Part shown: piece by piece, positions 35,667 to 45,027 of the stretch
Layout: each line of letters begins with the position of its first letter
Position numbering within the stretch: position 1 is the stretch's first letter
Assembly (NCBI GenBank): GCA_016715065.1
Contig: JADKBN010000006.1
Location: 62,001-126,000 of the forward strand
Direction of reading: 5' to 3'
DNA: 64,000 nucleotides
Source of the DNA: Fibrobacterota bacterium
Lineage (GTDB): Bacteria > Fibrobacterota > Fibrobacteria > UBA5070
Notes under the pieces: generated by a model
Databases searched by the model: none
What the model was told of the DNA's origin: nothing
The model's input: the letters and a program-made list of their open reading frames with translations, nothing else
Position numbers and translations under genes: made by a program

Positions 35667-35997
35667 GGCTTTCGCACCGACCAATCGCCAAAGCCATCGA
35701 CATCCTGTCACAAGCAGGTGTCCAGACCATTGCACGCCGGTGAGTTGTTCGGATGGGCCGGTTAGGCCGCGATGGCAGTGGCTTCCGGGGGAGTCAGGCG
35801 CCTTGTTTTTACCGGACGATCGCTGGGCTGGAGGCGGTTTGGCCTCCGGTATCGATCGAATCCTCTGAACGTGGCAGGAAAAAAGACAGGAAAATCCGTC
35901 GACCGTATTGACAAGAATGAGACTCAGTCTCTATCTTATTTGAGCACTCAGGGCTGTTTCAGCCAGCCTCTCATCCATTTTGAAAGCGAGCCAATCA
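35667..35997. other. Intergenic region upstream of the porin operon
   Basis: The first ~200 bases hold nothing I can support. From about 35875 the sequence becomes AT-rich and contains the promoter/operator described at 35908-35937, followed by a leader of about 55 bases to the porin ATG. Confidence 0.6.
35908..35937 (+). promoter_or_regulatory. Sigma-70-like promoter with palindromic operator
   Basis: TTGACA (35908-35913), an 18-base spacer and TATCTT (35932-35937) form a good promoter reading into the porin gene. The spacer contains TGAGACTcAGTCTCt (35918-35932), a 7-1-7 palindrome laid out like a Fur-family box. A repressor bound there would block RNA polymerase. Confidence 0.65.
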
Positions 35998-37206
35998 ATG
36001 TTGAATCGACAAGGATTCCTTTTCGCCGCCCTCCTATCGCTCGGCACCGTGGCCTCTGCCAACGAGGATTCCAAGACCACCCTGGGCGGGTACGCGGAGG
36101 CCGAATACGTCAATCCCGTGGCCGGCCCGTTCACCAAATCGCACGCGGACGTCCATCGGCTGGTGCTGTTCGTCGCGCACGGATTCAACGACCGGCTCAG
36201 CTTCCACAGCGAACTGGAAATCGAGCACGTCCTGACCGAACTGTCGAAGAAGACCACCACCCTCACGACCATCGACAAGGTTACGGCCAATGGCGATTCC
36301 GTGAAGACAAAATCCGGATCCGTCCTGACCGACGTCTCGTCGCCAGGCTACCTGGCCGTCGAGCAGGCTTTCGTCGACTACCGACTGGGCACCACCGCGG
36401 GATTCCGAACGGGTCTGCTCCTGGTGCCGGTGGGCATCGTCAACGAAACCCACGAACCCAACACCTACCACGGCGTGCATCGGCCGCTGTATGCCAACTC
36501 GTTCATCCCCACCACCTGGCGCGATCTGGGCGTGATCGCCTACGGCAACCCCATCGAAGGCTTGCACCTCAAGGGCGGCGTGATGGCCGGACTGCTCGGG
36601 TCCAACATCGGCGGGGCTTCCGGATTGCGTTCCGGTCGGCAGAAAGGCGGCAAGTCCAACGCCGAAAACCTGAGTCTGGTGGCCCGCGCCGAATACACCC
36701 TGCCCTACGCCAAGCTGGGGCTCAGCTCCTGGTTCGGGGGAACTTCGGGAGGCGACACGGCGGTCGGGGACGGCAACTTCGATGCATCCGTTCTGGTGGT
36801 CGCCGGCGACCTGCGCGCCGAGTACCAGGGATTCTTCGTGCGCGCGGAAGCCGGCGTGATCGAGCTTCCGGACGCGGAAAAGCTCCAGAGGCTCTACAAG
36901 AAGAACCCAGGCGAACGCATGGTCGGCGGTTACCTCGAGCTGGCCTACGACATCCTCCCGCTGCTGCTTGCCGAGTCCGAACAGGCCTTGCTTCCCTTCG
37001 TCCGCTACGAGAAGATCGACACGCACTTCGAGGTGCCTACCAACGTGGTGGGCTCCGCGGCCAATTCGCAGACGCAAATTGTCGCTGGTCTGACCTGGAA
37101 GCCCCACACGCAGGTGTCCTTCAAGGCGGACTACTCATGGCAGCGCAACCAATCCGACATCAACGGCGTCGATCTGGTCAAGCTCGGCGTGGGCTGCAGC
37201 TTCTGA
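35998..37206 (+). CDS. Outer-membrane porin
   Basis: The start ATG at 35998 (MLNRQGFLFAALLSLGTVASA) gives a signal peptide of normal length. The 403-residue protein is barrel-like throughout: GGYAEAEYVNPV, LSFHSELEIEHV, AVEQAFVDYRLG, FRTGLLLVPVGIVNETHEP and the final strands VSFKADYSWQRNQ..GVGCSF, ending in Phe. AVEQAFVDYRLG and GLLLVPVGIVNE are typical of phosphate-selective-porin-like and other substrate-specific porins. The solute is unknown. It is the first gene of a four-gene operon with flavin-related proteins, and its promoter looks iron-regulated. Confidence 0.85.
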   Translation: MLNRQGFLFAALLSLGTVASANEDSKTTLGGYAEAEYVNPVAGPFTKSHADVHRLVLFVAHGFNDRLSFHSELEIEHVLTELSKKTTTLTTIDKVTANGDSVKTKSGSVLTDVSSPGYLAVEQAFVDYRLGTTAGFRTGLLLVPVGIVNETHEPNTYHGVHRPLYANSFIPTTWRDLGVIAYGNPIEGLHLKGGVMAGLLGSNIGGASGLRSGRQKGGKSNAENLSLVARAEYTLPYAKLGLSSWFGGTSGGDTAVGDGNFDASVLVVAGDLRAEYQGFFVRAEAGVIELPDAEKLQRLYKKNPGERMVGGYLELAYDILPLLLAESEQALLPFVRYEKIDTHFEVPTNVVGSAANSQTQIVAGLTWKPHTQVSFKADYSWQRNQSDINGVDLVKLGVGCSF

Positions 37207-37661
37207 TGCCGGACGTCGGCTTGGATGCGCGCATGGCCGAGAAGGCGCGGCTCGCGCTGCACCGGATTTTCGGCGCGGCTTCGCAGGCGACGCCGGATCT
37301 TCTCGAGACAAAATACGGCAAACGTCCCGCCTGGAGGATCCGCGCGCAGGGGGGCGGGATCGCCGGTGCCGCGATGGTGGACGAGGTGCCGGGCAAGAGC
37401 GAGCGGATCACCATCCTGGTGGCGTCCGGTCCCGACGGACGCCTGATGGACCTCGAAGTCCTCGCCTATCGGGAGTCGTACGGGGGCGAAGTGGCCCAGG
37501 ATGCCTGGCGTGCGCAGTTTCGCGGCAAGAAACCCGGCGAGCCATTGAAGGTCGGCCGCCAGATCCGCAACATCAGCGGCGCCACTATTTCAACAAATTC
37601 CGTCAGCGCGGGCGTGGCTCGCTGCCTTCCCGTGCTGGCCGGATTGGTGGGAGTTCCATGA
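37206..37661 (+). CDS. FMN-binding domain protein
   Basis: The 151-residue protein overlaps the porin stop as TGATG. It is a single FMN-binding domain: GGGIAGAAMVDEVPGKSE, LEVLAYRESYGGEV and the attachment motif ISGATISTNSV. The Thr of SGAT is the residue that ApbE modifies with FMN through a phosphodiester bond. Unlike RnfG or NqrC it has no evident signal peptide or membrane anchor, which is odd because flavinylation is normally extracytoplasmic. It may be exported by another route or held by the four-helix protein encoded next. Confidence 0.85.
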   Translation: MPDVGLDARMAEKARLALHRIFGAASQATPDLLETKYGKRPAWRIRAQGGGIAGAAMVDEVPGKSERITILVASGPDGRLMDLEVLAYRESYGGEVAQDAWRAQFRGKKPGEPLKVGRQIRNISGATISTNSVSAGVARCLPVLAGLVGVP

Positions 37662-38155
37662 AACACCTCGACGATCTTTCCAGGCCCTGGCGCACGCTCG
37701 TCGCCCTCTTCGCGGCCAACCTCGCCTTGGGGTACACGACAGCCTTGGCGTACGTGTGGAGCACCACCCGCATGGCGCCGCAGGGCATCAACAACCGCTA
37801 TCGTGGCAACGAAGGCGACCCCGAGGCGATCGAGATCGCCTTCGCGAAGTCGTTCCAGGAAATGCTGGGCCTCAGCCATTCCCATATCCTGGCGATGGTG
37901 GTGTTCCTGTTCCTTCTGGGCGCGCTCACTCTTTCTGCACGCCGTCCCGGGCCTCGATGGAAGGCGTTCCTCGCGATGGAACCTCTGGTGGCGTTGCCGA
38001 TCTCGTTCGGCGGACTTTGGCTGGCCTGGGGCGTGCATCCGGGATTCTCCTGGCTTGTTTCGGCATCCTCGGGCCTGGCGGCGCTCGCGTTCTACGGCCA
38101 GCTGGCGGTGGTTCTGCGATCTTGCTTCGCCCCCGTCGCCAGGGAGGAGCCGTGA
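37658..38155 (+). CDS. Four-helix inner-membrane protein of unknown function
   Basis: The 165-residue protein has four hydrophobic segments: LVALFAANLALGYTTALAYV, ILAMVVFLFLLGALTL, PLVALPISFGGLWLAWGV and SGLAALAFYGQLAVVL. The first loop holds NNRYRGNEGDPEAIEIAF and SHSHIL. The His pair at the head of helix 2 could ligate haem. ATGA overlap with the FMN-binding gene and GTGA with apbE imply a complex or shared pathway. No family name that I know. Confidence 0.75.
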   Translation: MKHLDDLSRPWRTLVALFAANLALGYTTALAYVWSTTRMAPQGINNRYRGNEGDPEAIEIAFAKSFQEMLGLSHSHILAMVVFLFLLGALTLSARRPGPRWKAFLAMEPLVALPISFGGLWLAWGVHPGFSWLVSASSGLAALAFYGQLAVVLRSCFAPVAREEP

Positions 38156-39024
38156 ACAGGCGACAATTTCTGATCACCCTGGCCGGTGCCGCCGGGGCGG
38201 TGGCCCTCGCACCCCGGTGGGTTCGCCGCGAAGAACCCGATTCCGGGGAACTCGTGCACCACGCTTCGTGGATCATGGGGCAGATCGCCAACATCTGGAT
38301 CCAGACCGACCGTCCCGACCAGGCCGGGGAGGCCGTCAGCGCGGCCTTCCAGGCGATGCGGAAGGTCGAGTCGACCCTGTCCCTCTTCGATCCGTCCTCC
38401 GAGCTGCGGGCGTTTCTGGATGGAAAACCCGGACGGGTATTCCGGGCATCGCCAGTGCTTCACCGATCGTTGGAAAATTCCGCGAGGGAGTGGCGACATA
38501 CAGAAGGGGCGTTCGATCCTTGCGCGATGCCTGGACGACCCTCGAACGGCCCTGGAGACTTCCTTCGAGCGGAGGGTGGACCGATCCTGCCAAGCAGGGA
38601 GGCCAGCCTCGATTTCGGCGGGATCGGGTGCGGGATCGCCTTGGATGAAGCCGGTCGGGAACTGCGTCGGAGAGGCATGGACAGGGCTTTGCTGGAACTG
38701 TCCGGAGATTTCCTGGCCCTGGATCCGCCACAAGGTTGGATGGGTTGGCCGATGGTCGCCTCCGATCCCTGGACGGGTGCGCCTTCGCAGGCCGGGTTCG
38801 ACCTGGCTAGGGCGGGTTTGGCGACTTCCTCGACGGTCGAGCGGCGATCGATCCTCGATCCGCGCGATGGTTCGGTCGCCAAGCGTCTTGCCCAGGCGAC
38901 CGTTGTGGCCCCCACCGCCACCCAAGCCGATGCCTGGAGCACGGCGCTGGTCGTGCGCGCCGCGGAGGGAATCGGACCTCGCAGGGCGGAATTCGATTAC
39001 CAAGGCCGTCTTGTCCTGATTTGA
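38152..39024 (+). CDS. ApbE-family FAD:protein FMN transferase, divergent
   Basis: The GTG at 38152 overlaps the upstream stop. The N-terminus has a twin-arginine-type signal (MNRRQFLITLAGAAGAVALA). ApbE blocks are present: VESTLSLFDPSSEL, FDPCAM, DFGGIGCGIALDEAGREL, ATSSTVERR, ILDPRDG and APTATQADAWSTALVV. Several positions deviate from active enzymes: ELSGD instead of N(A/L)GGD and no His before ILDP. ApbE attaches FMN to Thr of FMN-binding domains outside the cytoplasm. The neighbour SGAT protein is the obvious substrate. Confidence 0.85.
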   Translation: MNRRQFLITLAGAAGAVALAPRWVRREEPDSGELVHHASWIMGQIANIWIQTDRPDQAGEAVSAAFQAMRKVESTLSLFDPSSELRAFLDGKPGRVFRASPVLHRSLENSAREWRHTEGAFDPCAMPGRPSNGPGDFLRAEGGPILPSREASLDFGGIGCGIALDEAGRELRRRGMDRALLELSGDFLALDPPQGWMGWPMVASDPWTGAPSQAGFDLARAGLATSSTVERRSILDPRDGSVAKRLAQATVVAPTATQADAWSTALVVRAAEGIGPRRAEFDYQGRLVLI

Positions 39025-39109
39025 CCCCGGAGCTGTTTTGCGGTTAGGGATCGTGCCAAATCCAGGCTCCTGTATTGCATCGCCAGCCAGAGTGTATATT
39101 AACGGTTCT

Positions 39110-39490
39110 ATGGCATCCCGGATCGGACATTGGAGACTTCGGGCGGGTTTGTTCCTGCTGTTGGCCTTGCTGGGTCCGATGCACGGCGTGTTGGAGCGTT
39201 GGTTGGGTTCCTGTACCGTCGCCGCCATGGAATGCGGGGAGCTTTTCGAACAAGCTCGGGAACTGGACGACCACTCCCATCCCGATTGCCACGCCGAACC
39301 ATCGATCCTGTGCGGTTCAGGCGCCCAAGCGCGGGAAGCGCAATCCCCTTTGCCGTCTGTTCCCGGCACGCCTGGGGCTGTTCCGCAACATCGCGAGCCC
39401 TTTGTTCCAGTTGTCGCCGGTCGGTCGAGTCCTTTTCCACCTTGCCAAGGGTTTTTCCGGGAAAAGGTCGGACTCCAGCTCTACGCTTGA
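39110..39490 (+). CDS. Small Cys/His-rich envelope protein before the efflux operon
   Basis: The ATG at 39110 (MASRIGHWRLRAGLF) leads into a membrane or signal segment (LFLLLALLGPMHGVL), followed by CTVAAMECGELFEQ and DDHSHPDCHAE. The latter is rich in Cys, His and Asp, as in metal-sensing or metal-buffering proteins. The last 50 residues are Pro/Ser rich and less convincing. About 127 residues. It precedes the CzcC gene by about 155 bases, and small proteins of this kind often head czc-type operons. Whether it is translated is not certain. Confidence 0.5.
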   Translation: MASRIGHWRLRAGLFLLLALLGPMHGVLERWLGSCTVAAMECGELFEQARELDDHSHPDCHAEPSILCGSGAQAREAQSPLPSVPGTPGAVPQHREPFVPVVAGRSSPFPPCQGFFREKVGLQLYA

Positions 39491-39645
39491 GTCGCCGGTA
39501 GGCGGTTCGCGTAGAGAGTGATTCCGTCGTTGGCCGCTTGTGGTTGGCGGCGGTTGCGGCAATGGACCGTCGCAACGAGGCTTACGCATCGCGTGATGTC
39601 CATGCGGAAGCCACGTTGACGGCAAAGAAACGGGAAGGAACGAAA

Positions 39646-40836
39646 ATGCGACCGATCGCGTTGGCGATGGGCGGCCTGTTGGCTACCCTGGCACATGCCC
39701 AGGACAATTCTTGGGAACAAATTCGGAAGGGAGTGCTGGCACATCCGGGGCTGGAGCATGCCCGCAAGATGTTGGAAGAACGGAAGTCGGAAGGACAGTG
39801 GGCGGGCCGACTTCCGGCTCCTCGCGTGGAACTGGAATTGGAAAACTTCGCGGGTAGCGGCAGTGCCGCTGGCTTGGGTGGTTCCAGTTTCGGGCTCTGG
39901 GCGGGTAGCGACTACCGGCTTGGCGACGTCCGGGAGCGCGAGAAGGAGCTTGCCGCGGCGGAAGTGGCGATCCAGGCGTTGGATACGCTCCGCGCTCGGC
40001 GCGAGCTGCTCGTGGCGGCCCGCGGTGTATGGGATCGATGGCGCCAGGAGCGCTGGAGGGCGGGCTTGCTGGATTCCTTGGGGTCGCAAGCCGATGCCTT
40101 GGCGGATCAATTGGAGAAAGGGCGCAAGGTGGGGCGCATCGCGCCGTGGGAAGTTTCCGTGGCGCGGGCGGAAAGCGCCCGTTGGCGCATGAACGCCCAG
40201 GCGCATCGCCACAACGCGACCGTGCAATGGAGGCGGTTGGCCGCATGGGGTGCCGGAGTCGAGGAGCCCGGGTGGGCTCCGGCTCCCGCGATCGATTCGA
40301 CAAATATTGTCGGAAATCCGGCCCTGGACTCCATGGTCCTGGAAGCGGAACGCACCCGTGCCCGGGTGCAGGCCGCGTTGCTGCAAGCGCAGGATCTTCC
40401 GGTGGTTTCCGGAGCGGTGGGGGTGCTGCGCGATCAATCGAACGGGGATGTGGGACTTGGTGTGCGGGTTTCCCTGCCCCTTGGGCCGTGGAAGCGCACG
40501 GGCATCGAAACGGCCAGGGCCCGGCATCAAGCGGCGGCACTGGAGCGGAGCATCGGGCTTGCGGTCCGGGAACGAGAGAACAGACGTATTGGGCTGCAAG
40601 GCGAATGGATGGCCGCGTTGGCCGGTTTGCGATCGTGGGAAAGCCAGGTGATCCCTGCGCGTGAGTCCGGGTTGAATCTGGTGGAGGTGTCGCATGCCGC
40701 CGGCGCGGTGGATGCCTCCGCCGTTTGGGCGGTGCGCAAGGAATTGTGGGAGGCCCGGATCGAACGATTGGAGAGGTCGATCCGCGTGCAGGAAATTCAA
40801 CGGGAACTGAAAATTTTGGAAGGGACCGAACCATGA
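39646..40836 (+). CDS. CzcC-type outer-membrane efflux channel (TolC family)
   Basis: The start at 39646 (MRPIALAMGGLLATLAHA) has GGAAGGA upstream and a signal peptide; longer frames are not credible. The 396-residue protein has paired alpha-helical repeats typical of TolC-family proteins (LEHARKMLEERKSEG, LRARRELLVAARGVWDRW, LERSIRVQEIQRELK). It would form the outer-membrane exit duct of the tripartite metal pump. The stop overlaps the adaptor start (ATGA). Confidence 0.88.
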   Translation: MRPIALAMGGLLATLAHAQDNSWEQIRKGVLAHPGLEHARKMLEERKSEGQWAGRLPAPRVELELENFAGSGSAAGLGGSSFGLWAGSDYRLGDVREREKELAAAEVAIQALDTLRARRELLVAARGVWDRWRQERWRAGLLDSLGSQADALADQLEKGRKVGRIAPWEVSVARAESARWRMNAQAHRHNATVQWRRLAAWGAGVEEPGWAPAPAIDSTNIVGNPALDSMVLEAERTRARVQAALLQAQDLPVVSGAVGVLRDQSNGDVGLGVRVSLPLGPWKRTGIETARARHQAAALERSIGLAVRERENRRIGLQGEWMAALAGLRSWESQVIPARESGLNLVEVSHAAGAVDASAVWAVRKELWEARIERLERSIRVQEIQRELKILEGTEP

Positions 40837-41909
40837 ACAGGTTGACGATCGTCGCGATTTCGTGTTTGGTCGGTGGCGGCCTTTTGGGCTGGACCGGCTC
40901 GAGGCTCATCGGTGCCGAGCATGAGGAACACGCCGAAGAACACGGCAAGGAAAAGATCGCGGGCCCGGAAAATGGCCACGACGACCACAAGGATGAAGCC
41001 CGCGAAGGCGAAAAACACGAAGACGAGGAGCCTGCGGGCCACGACGAGCATGGGGATGCCGGTCACGACGACGAACACGGCGGGGAGAGCGCCGAACCGG
41101 GTGTCATCGCCGATTCCATGCTGGCTCCAGCGGGCATCGCCCTCGACTCCGTCCGGCCAGCCACGCTCGCGCAGGTGGTGGCCCTGCCTGGAAGGATCCG
41201 CAACGACCCCTCGCGCGTTTTCGTCGCGACCGCCCGCTTTCCGGGAGTTCTCAGGAGCTTCGGACTGAAGGCGGGTGCCAAGGTGAAAACCGGCGACCTG
41301 GTGGCTCGCATCGAAAGCGATGCGACCCTGGAGCCCTACGAGATCCGCGCGCCGCGCGCTGGAACGGTCCTGCACACGGAAGCGACCGAAGGGCAGGTTG
41401 TTGCGTCTGGACAGATTTTGGCAGAGATCGCGGATCTGGGATCGGTGCTTGCCGAACTCAAGGTCGGCAGCGGGGATTACGCGAGGTTGCGCGTCGGTCA
41501 ACCGGTGACGGTGACGATGCACGGAGATGAAGCAGGCAAGCGTTCGACCGTGACAGCGCTCCTCCCGCAGGTGGATCCGGCCACGCAGATGCGCACCGCA
41601 CAGGCGAAACTCGACAATTCCCGTGGTGTGTACGGCGATGGCCTGTTCGTGCAGGGGTTGGTGGAGACCGGGCGTTTCGCGGCCGCGCTCACCGTTCCGC
41701 TGGCCAGCGTGCAGACTTCCAAAGGGAAAACGGTGGTCTATGTGCGCGAGGGCGAGCGTTTCGAAGAACGGCTTGTGACCACGGGCAAGAAGGACGTGGA
41801 GCGCATCGAGGTGTTGTCCGGATTGAAGCGAGGGGAACGCGTGGCCGCGATCGGCAGCTTTGTGGTCAAGGCCGACCTTGGCAAGAGCGAGGCCGAACAT
41901 GCACACTGA
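40833..41909 (+). CDS. CzcB-type periplasmic adaptor with His-rich region
   Basis: The 358-residue membrane-fusion protein has an N-terminal anchor, then a ~55-residue segment packed with His, Asp and Glu (residues 29-85) that could bind Zn, Co, Cd or Ni. The barrel-sandwich halves are KAGAKVKTGDLVARIESDA and TEGQVVASGQILAEIADL; the C-terminal membrane-proximal domain has SGLKRGERVAAIGSFVVKAD. It bridges the RND pump and the outer-membrane channel. It overlaps the pump gene by 11 bases. Confidence 0.9.
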   Translation: MNRLTIVAISCLVGGGLLGWTGSRLIGAEHEEHAEEHGKEKIAGPENGHDDHKDEAREGEKHEDEEPAGHDEHGDAGHDDEHGGESAEPGVIADSMLAPAGIALDSVRPATLAQVVALPGRIRNDPSRVFVATARFPGVLRSFGLKAGAKVKTGDLVARIESDATLEPYEIRAPRAGTVLHTEATEGQVVASGQILAEIADLGSVLAELKVGSGDYARLRVGQPVTVTMHGDEAGKRSTVTALLPQVDPATQMRTAQAKLDNSRGVYGDGLFVQGLVETGRFAAALTVPLASVQTSKGKTVVYVREGERFEERLVTTGKKDVERIEVLSGLKRGERVAAIGSFVVKADLGKSEAEHAH

Positions 41910-44900
41910 GCCCAAAGCCGGATTTTTCGGGGCATTGCTGTCGGCCTGTGTACGGCACTGGGGCATGGTATTGGCCGCGTCGGTGGTGTTGCTCGGGGCG
42001 GGTGCATTTAGCTTCTTGCATCTGCCCATCGACGCGGTTCCCGACATCACCAACGTGCAGGTCCAGATCAACGCCGAAGCCCCCGGGTTCACTCCACAGG
42101 AGGTGGAAAAACGTGTGACGTTGCCGCTGGAAACCCAGCTCGCGGGGATTCCGGGACTGCAATCGACACGCTCGCTGAGTCGCTACGGACTTTCGCAGAT
42201 CACGGCGGTTTTCGATGAAGGCACCGACATCTACTTCGCCCGCGCCCAGATCGGGGAGCGATTGGTGGAGGCGCGCGAAGCCTTGCCCGAAGGTGTAGGG
42301 ACCTCGATGGGGCCCATCAGCACGGGGTTGGGCGAGGTCTTCTTCTACACCTTGGAGCCGGACACATCGGCTCCCAAACCGATCACGGATCCGGGCGAAC
42401 TCAAGACCATCCACGACTGGGTCGTCAAGCCTCAACTGCGTCGATTGCCAGGGGTGGCCGAGGTGAACTCGACCGGTGGTCGCGACCAGGTGATCCAGGT
42501 GGTGCCGGATCCATTGCGCATGGCCGCTCGTAGCGTGACCTTTGAACACCTTCTCCAGGCGATCCGCAAGAACGTGGAAAATGTCGGAGCAGGTTATGTC
42601 GAACGAGGCGGCGAGCAGGTGCTGGTGCGTTTTCCGGGTCAACCCGCCGAACCCAGCGAACTGTCCGGCGTGGTGGTCACCCACAAGGACGGCATTGCTG
42701 TTCGACTTTCCGAGGTGGCTAGCGTGGTGTGGGGCGCGCAGTTGCCCACGGGCGCTGCGACCGCCCAAGGCAAGGAGGTCGTGCTGGGTACGGTGGTGAT
42801 GCTCAAGGGAGCCAATTCCCGCGAAGTGGCCCAGGCGTCGGCAATTGCGATTGACAATATCCGTCCATCGCTGCCGCAAGGTGTGACACTCACGACTGTC
42901 TACGATAGGACAAGTCTTGTCAATCGTACCATTGGGACGGTGCAAACAAGCCTGATGGAAGGTGCGCTCCTGGTGGTGGTTGTCCTGTTCCTGCTTCTGG
43001 GCAACTTCCGGGCCGCCCTGCTCACGGCCTTCGTGATTCCATTGTCCATGGCAGCGACGTTGCTGGGGATGCAGCGCTTCGGGATCTCGGCCAATCTCAT
43101 GAGCCTCGGTGCCCTGGATTTCGGGCTGATCGTGGATGGCGCCGTGATCCTGGTGGAAAACTACGTGCGGATGTTGGCCCACCGGCAAGGCTCGGGTGGC
43201 GCTTTGTTGGACCTGCAACAGCGACAGGATCTGGTTCGCGAAAGCTCTCGCGAGGTACGGCGTTCCACACTCTTCGGCGTGGGGATCATCACGGCGGTCT
43301 ACATCCCCATCCTGGCTCTGGAAGGCGTGGAAGGCAAGATGTTTCACCCCATGGCCTGGACAGTCATCCTGGCCTTGCTTTCGGCCTTGCTGCTTTCCCT
43401 GACCGTGATCCCCGCGTTGTTGCCGTTGCTGGTGAAAGGGCGGGTGCAGGAAAAGGACAGTTGGCTTCTTGCGCCCTTCGCACGCGCCTACGTGCCAAGT
43501 CTGGAGTGGGCCATGCGCCGTCCGGTGATCGTTGCGGCAGCGGCTCTCGCCGTGCTCGGCTTTTCTGGAATCATCGCATCGAAGATGGGCACCGAGTTCA
43601 TCCCGAATCTGGACGAAGGCGACGTGGCATTGCATGCGATGCGCATTCCCGGCACCTCGGTGAGCCAGAGCGTGGCCATGGAGTTGCCCATCGAGAAGGA
43701 ATTGATGCGCATGCCCGAGGTGGACAATGTGTTCTCGCGCATCGGGACCTCCGACGTGGCGACCGATCCGATGCCTCCCAACGTAGCCGACGAGTACGTG
43801 ATTCTCAAGGATCGCAAGGATTGGCCGGATCCGAAGCGCCCCAAGTCAGAACTTGTCGCTGAGATGCAGAAGCGTCTGTCCCGTTTTCCAGGTAACAACT
43901 ACGAATTCACCCAGCCCATCCAGATGCGATTCAACGAGTTGATCTCGGGCGTTCGTTCGGACGTGGCGGTGAAGGTGTTTGGCGACGACATGGACAGCCT
44001 GTTGGAAGCGGCCGAAGGGATCGCCGCGCTGTTGCGCAAAATTCCTGGAGCCGCCGACGTGAAGGTCGAGCAAGTCACGGGCCTGCCACTTTTGACTGTG
44101 CAGCCCAACCGCGAAGAGCTGTCGCGGCATGGTCTGAACATGGAAAATGTACAGGATGTCGTTCGGACCGCGATTGGAGGAACCGAGGCCGCGAGCTTCT
44201 TCCAGGGAGATCGGCGATTCCCTATCGTGGTGCGGCTCGACGATCGCTCGCGCACAGATTTCGAGGCACTGGCGAGGCTGCCGGTCCCCGATCCCCACGG
44301 TGGAGACGACGCCTTCGTGCCGCTGGGTGAGCTAGTGCGTTTTGATGTGGCCGACGGCGCGGCCCAGATCAGCCGCGAGAACGGAAAACGTCGCATCGTG
44401 GTCACGGCCAATGTGCGCGGCGCCGACATCGGCTCCTTCGTGACAACGGCCCAAGCCAGCGTGCGCGACGGGGCGAGGGTTCCGGCGGGCTACTGGCTGG
44501 ATTGGGGCGGTACCTTCGAAAACCTCGAATCGGCTTCGCGCCGCCTGCGGATCGTGGTGCCGCTGGCGCTTCTCATGGTGCTGGGCCTGCTGTACATGGC
44601 GGTGGGTTCGGTGCGCGACAGCGCCCTGGTCTTCACCGGCATCCCTCTTGCCCTCACCGGCGGCGTGGCGGCCCTTTGGCTGCGCGGGATCCCTCTTTCC
44701 ATCTCGGCGGGGGTCGGGTTCATCGCCCTTTCCGGGATCGCTGTGCTCAACGGCCTGGTCTTGCTCACCAGCATCCGCCAGAACGGTCGGCACATGCCCC
44801 TGGAAGACGCGATCCGCCAAGGCTGCCGCACGCGCCTGCGTCCGGTGCTCATGACAGCTCTTGTCGCATCGCTGGGGTTCGTGCCCATGGCCGTCGCGAC

Positions 44901-45027
44901 AGGAGCCGGAGCAGAAGTGCAGAAGCCTCTGGCCACGGTGGTGATCGGCGGCGTGCTCAGTTCCACGATCTTGACGCTGTTCGTATTGCCCGCCCTGGTG
45001 AGGCTGACCGCGAGGTGGAGGGAATGA
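41899..45027 (+). CDS. CzcA-type heavy-metal RND efflux pump
   Basis: The 1042-residue pump has the heavy-metal-efflux motifs: IDAVPDITNVQVQIN after the first helix, RYGLSQITAVFDEGTDIYFA, and LGALDFGLIVDGAVILVEN in helix 4 with the Asp needed for proton relay. Further on are NLDEGDVALHAMRIPG and GFIALSGIAVLNGLVLLTSI. Twelve helices are evident. It exports divalent cations from the periplasm. No local two-component regulator or MerR gene accompanies it. The stop overlaps the next gene (ATGA). Confidence 0.94.
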   Translation: MHTEPKAGFFGALLSACVRHWGMVLAASVVLLGAGAFSFLHLPIDAVPDITNVQVQINAEAPGFTPQEVEKRVTLPLETQLAGIPGLQSTRSLSRYGLSQITAVFDEGTDIYFARAQIGERLVEAREALPEGVGTSMGPISTGLGEVFFYTLEPDTSAPKPITDPGELKTIHDWVVKPQLRRLPGVAEVNSTGGRDQVIQVVPDPLRMAARSVTFEHLLQAIRKNVENVGAGYVERGGEQVLVRFPGQPAEPSELSGVVVTHKDGIAVRLSEVASVVWGAQLPTGAATAQGKEVVLGTVVMLKGANSREVAQASAIAIDNIRPSLPQGVTLTTVYDRTSLVNRTIGTVQTSLMEGALLVVVVLFLLLGNFRAALLTAFVIPLSMAATLLGMQRFGISANLMSLGALDFGLIVDGAVILVENYVRMLAHRQGSGGALLDLQQRQDLVRESSREVRRSTLFGVGIITAVYIPILALEGVEGKMFHPMAWTVILALLSALLLSLTVIPALLPLLVKGRVQEKDSWLLAPFARAYVPSLEWAMRRPVIVAAAALAVLGFSGIIASKMGTEFIPNLDEGDVALHAMRIPGTSVSQSVAMELPIEKELMRMPEVDNVFSRIGTSDVATDPMPPNVADEYVILKDRKDWPDPKRPKSELVAEMQKRLSRFPGNNYEFTQPIQMRFNELISGVRSDVAVKVFGDDMDSLLEAAEGIAALLRKIPGAADVKVEQVTGLPLLTVQPNREELSRHGLNMENVQDVVRTAIGGTEAASFFQGDRRFPIVVRLDDRSRTDFEALARLPVPDPHGGDDAFVPLGELVRFDVADGAAQISRENGKRRIVVTANVRGADIGSFVTTAQASVRDGARVPAGYWLDWGGTFENLESASRRLRIVVPLALLMVLGLLYMAVGSVRDSALVFTGIPLALTGGVAALWLRGIPLSISAGVGFIALSGIAVLNGLVLLTSIRQNGRHMPLEDAIRQGCRTRLRPVLMTALVASLGFVPMAVATGAGAEVQKPLATVVIGGVLSSTILTLFVLPALVRLTARWRE

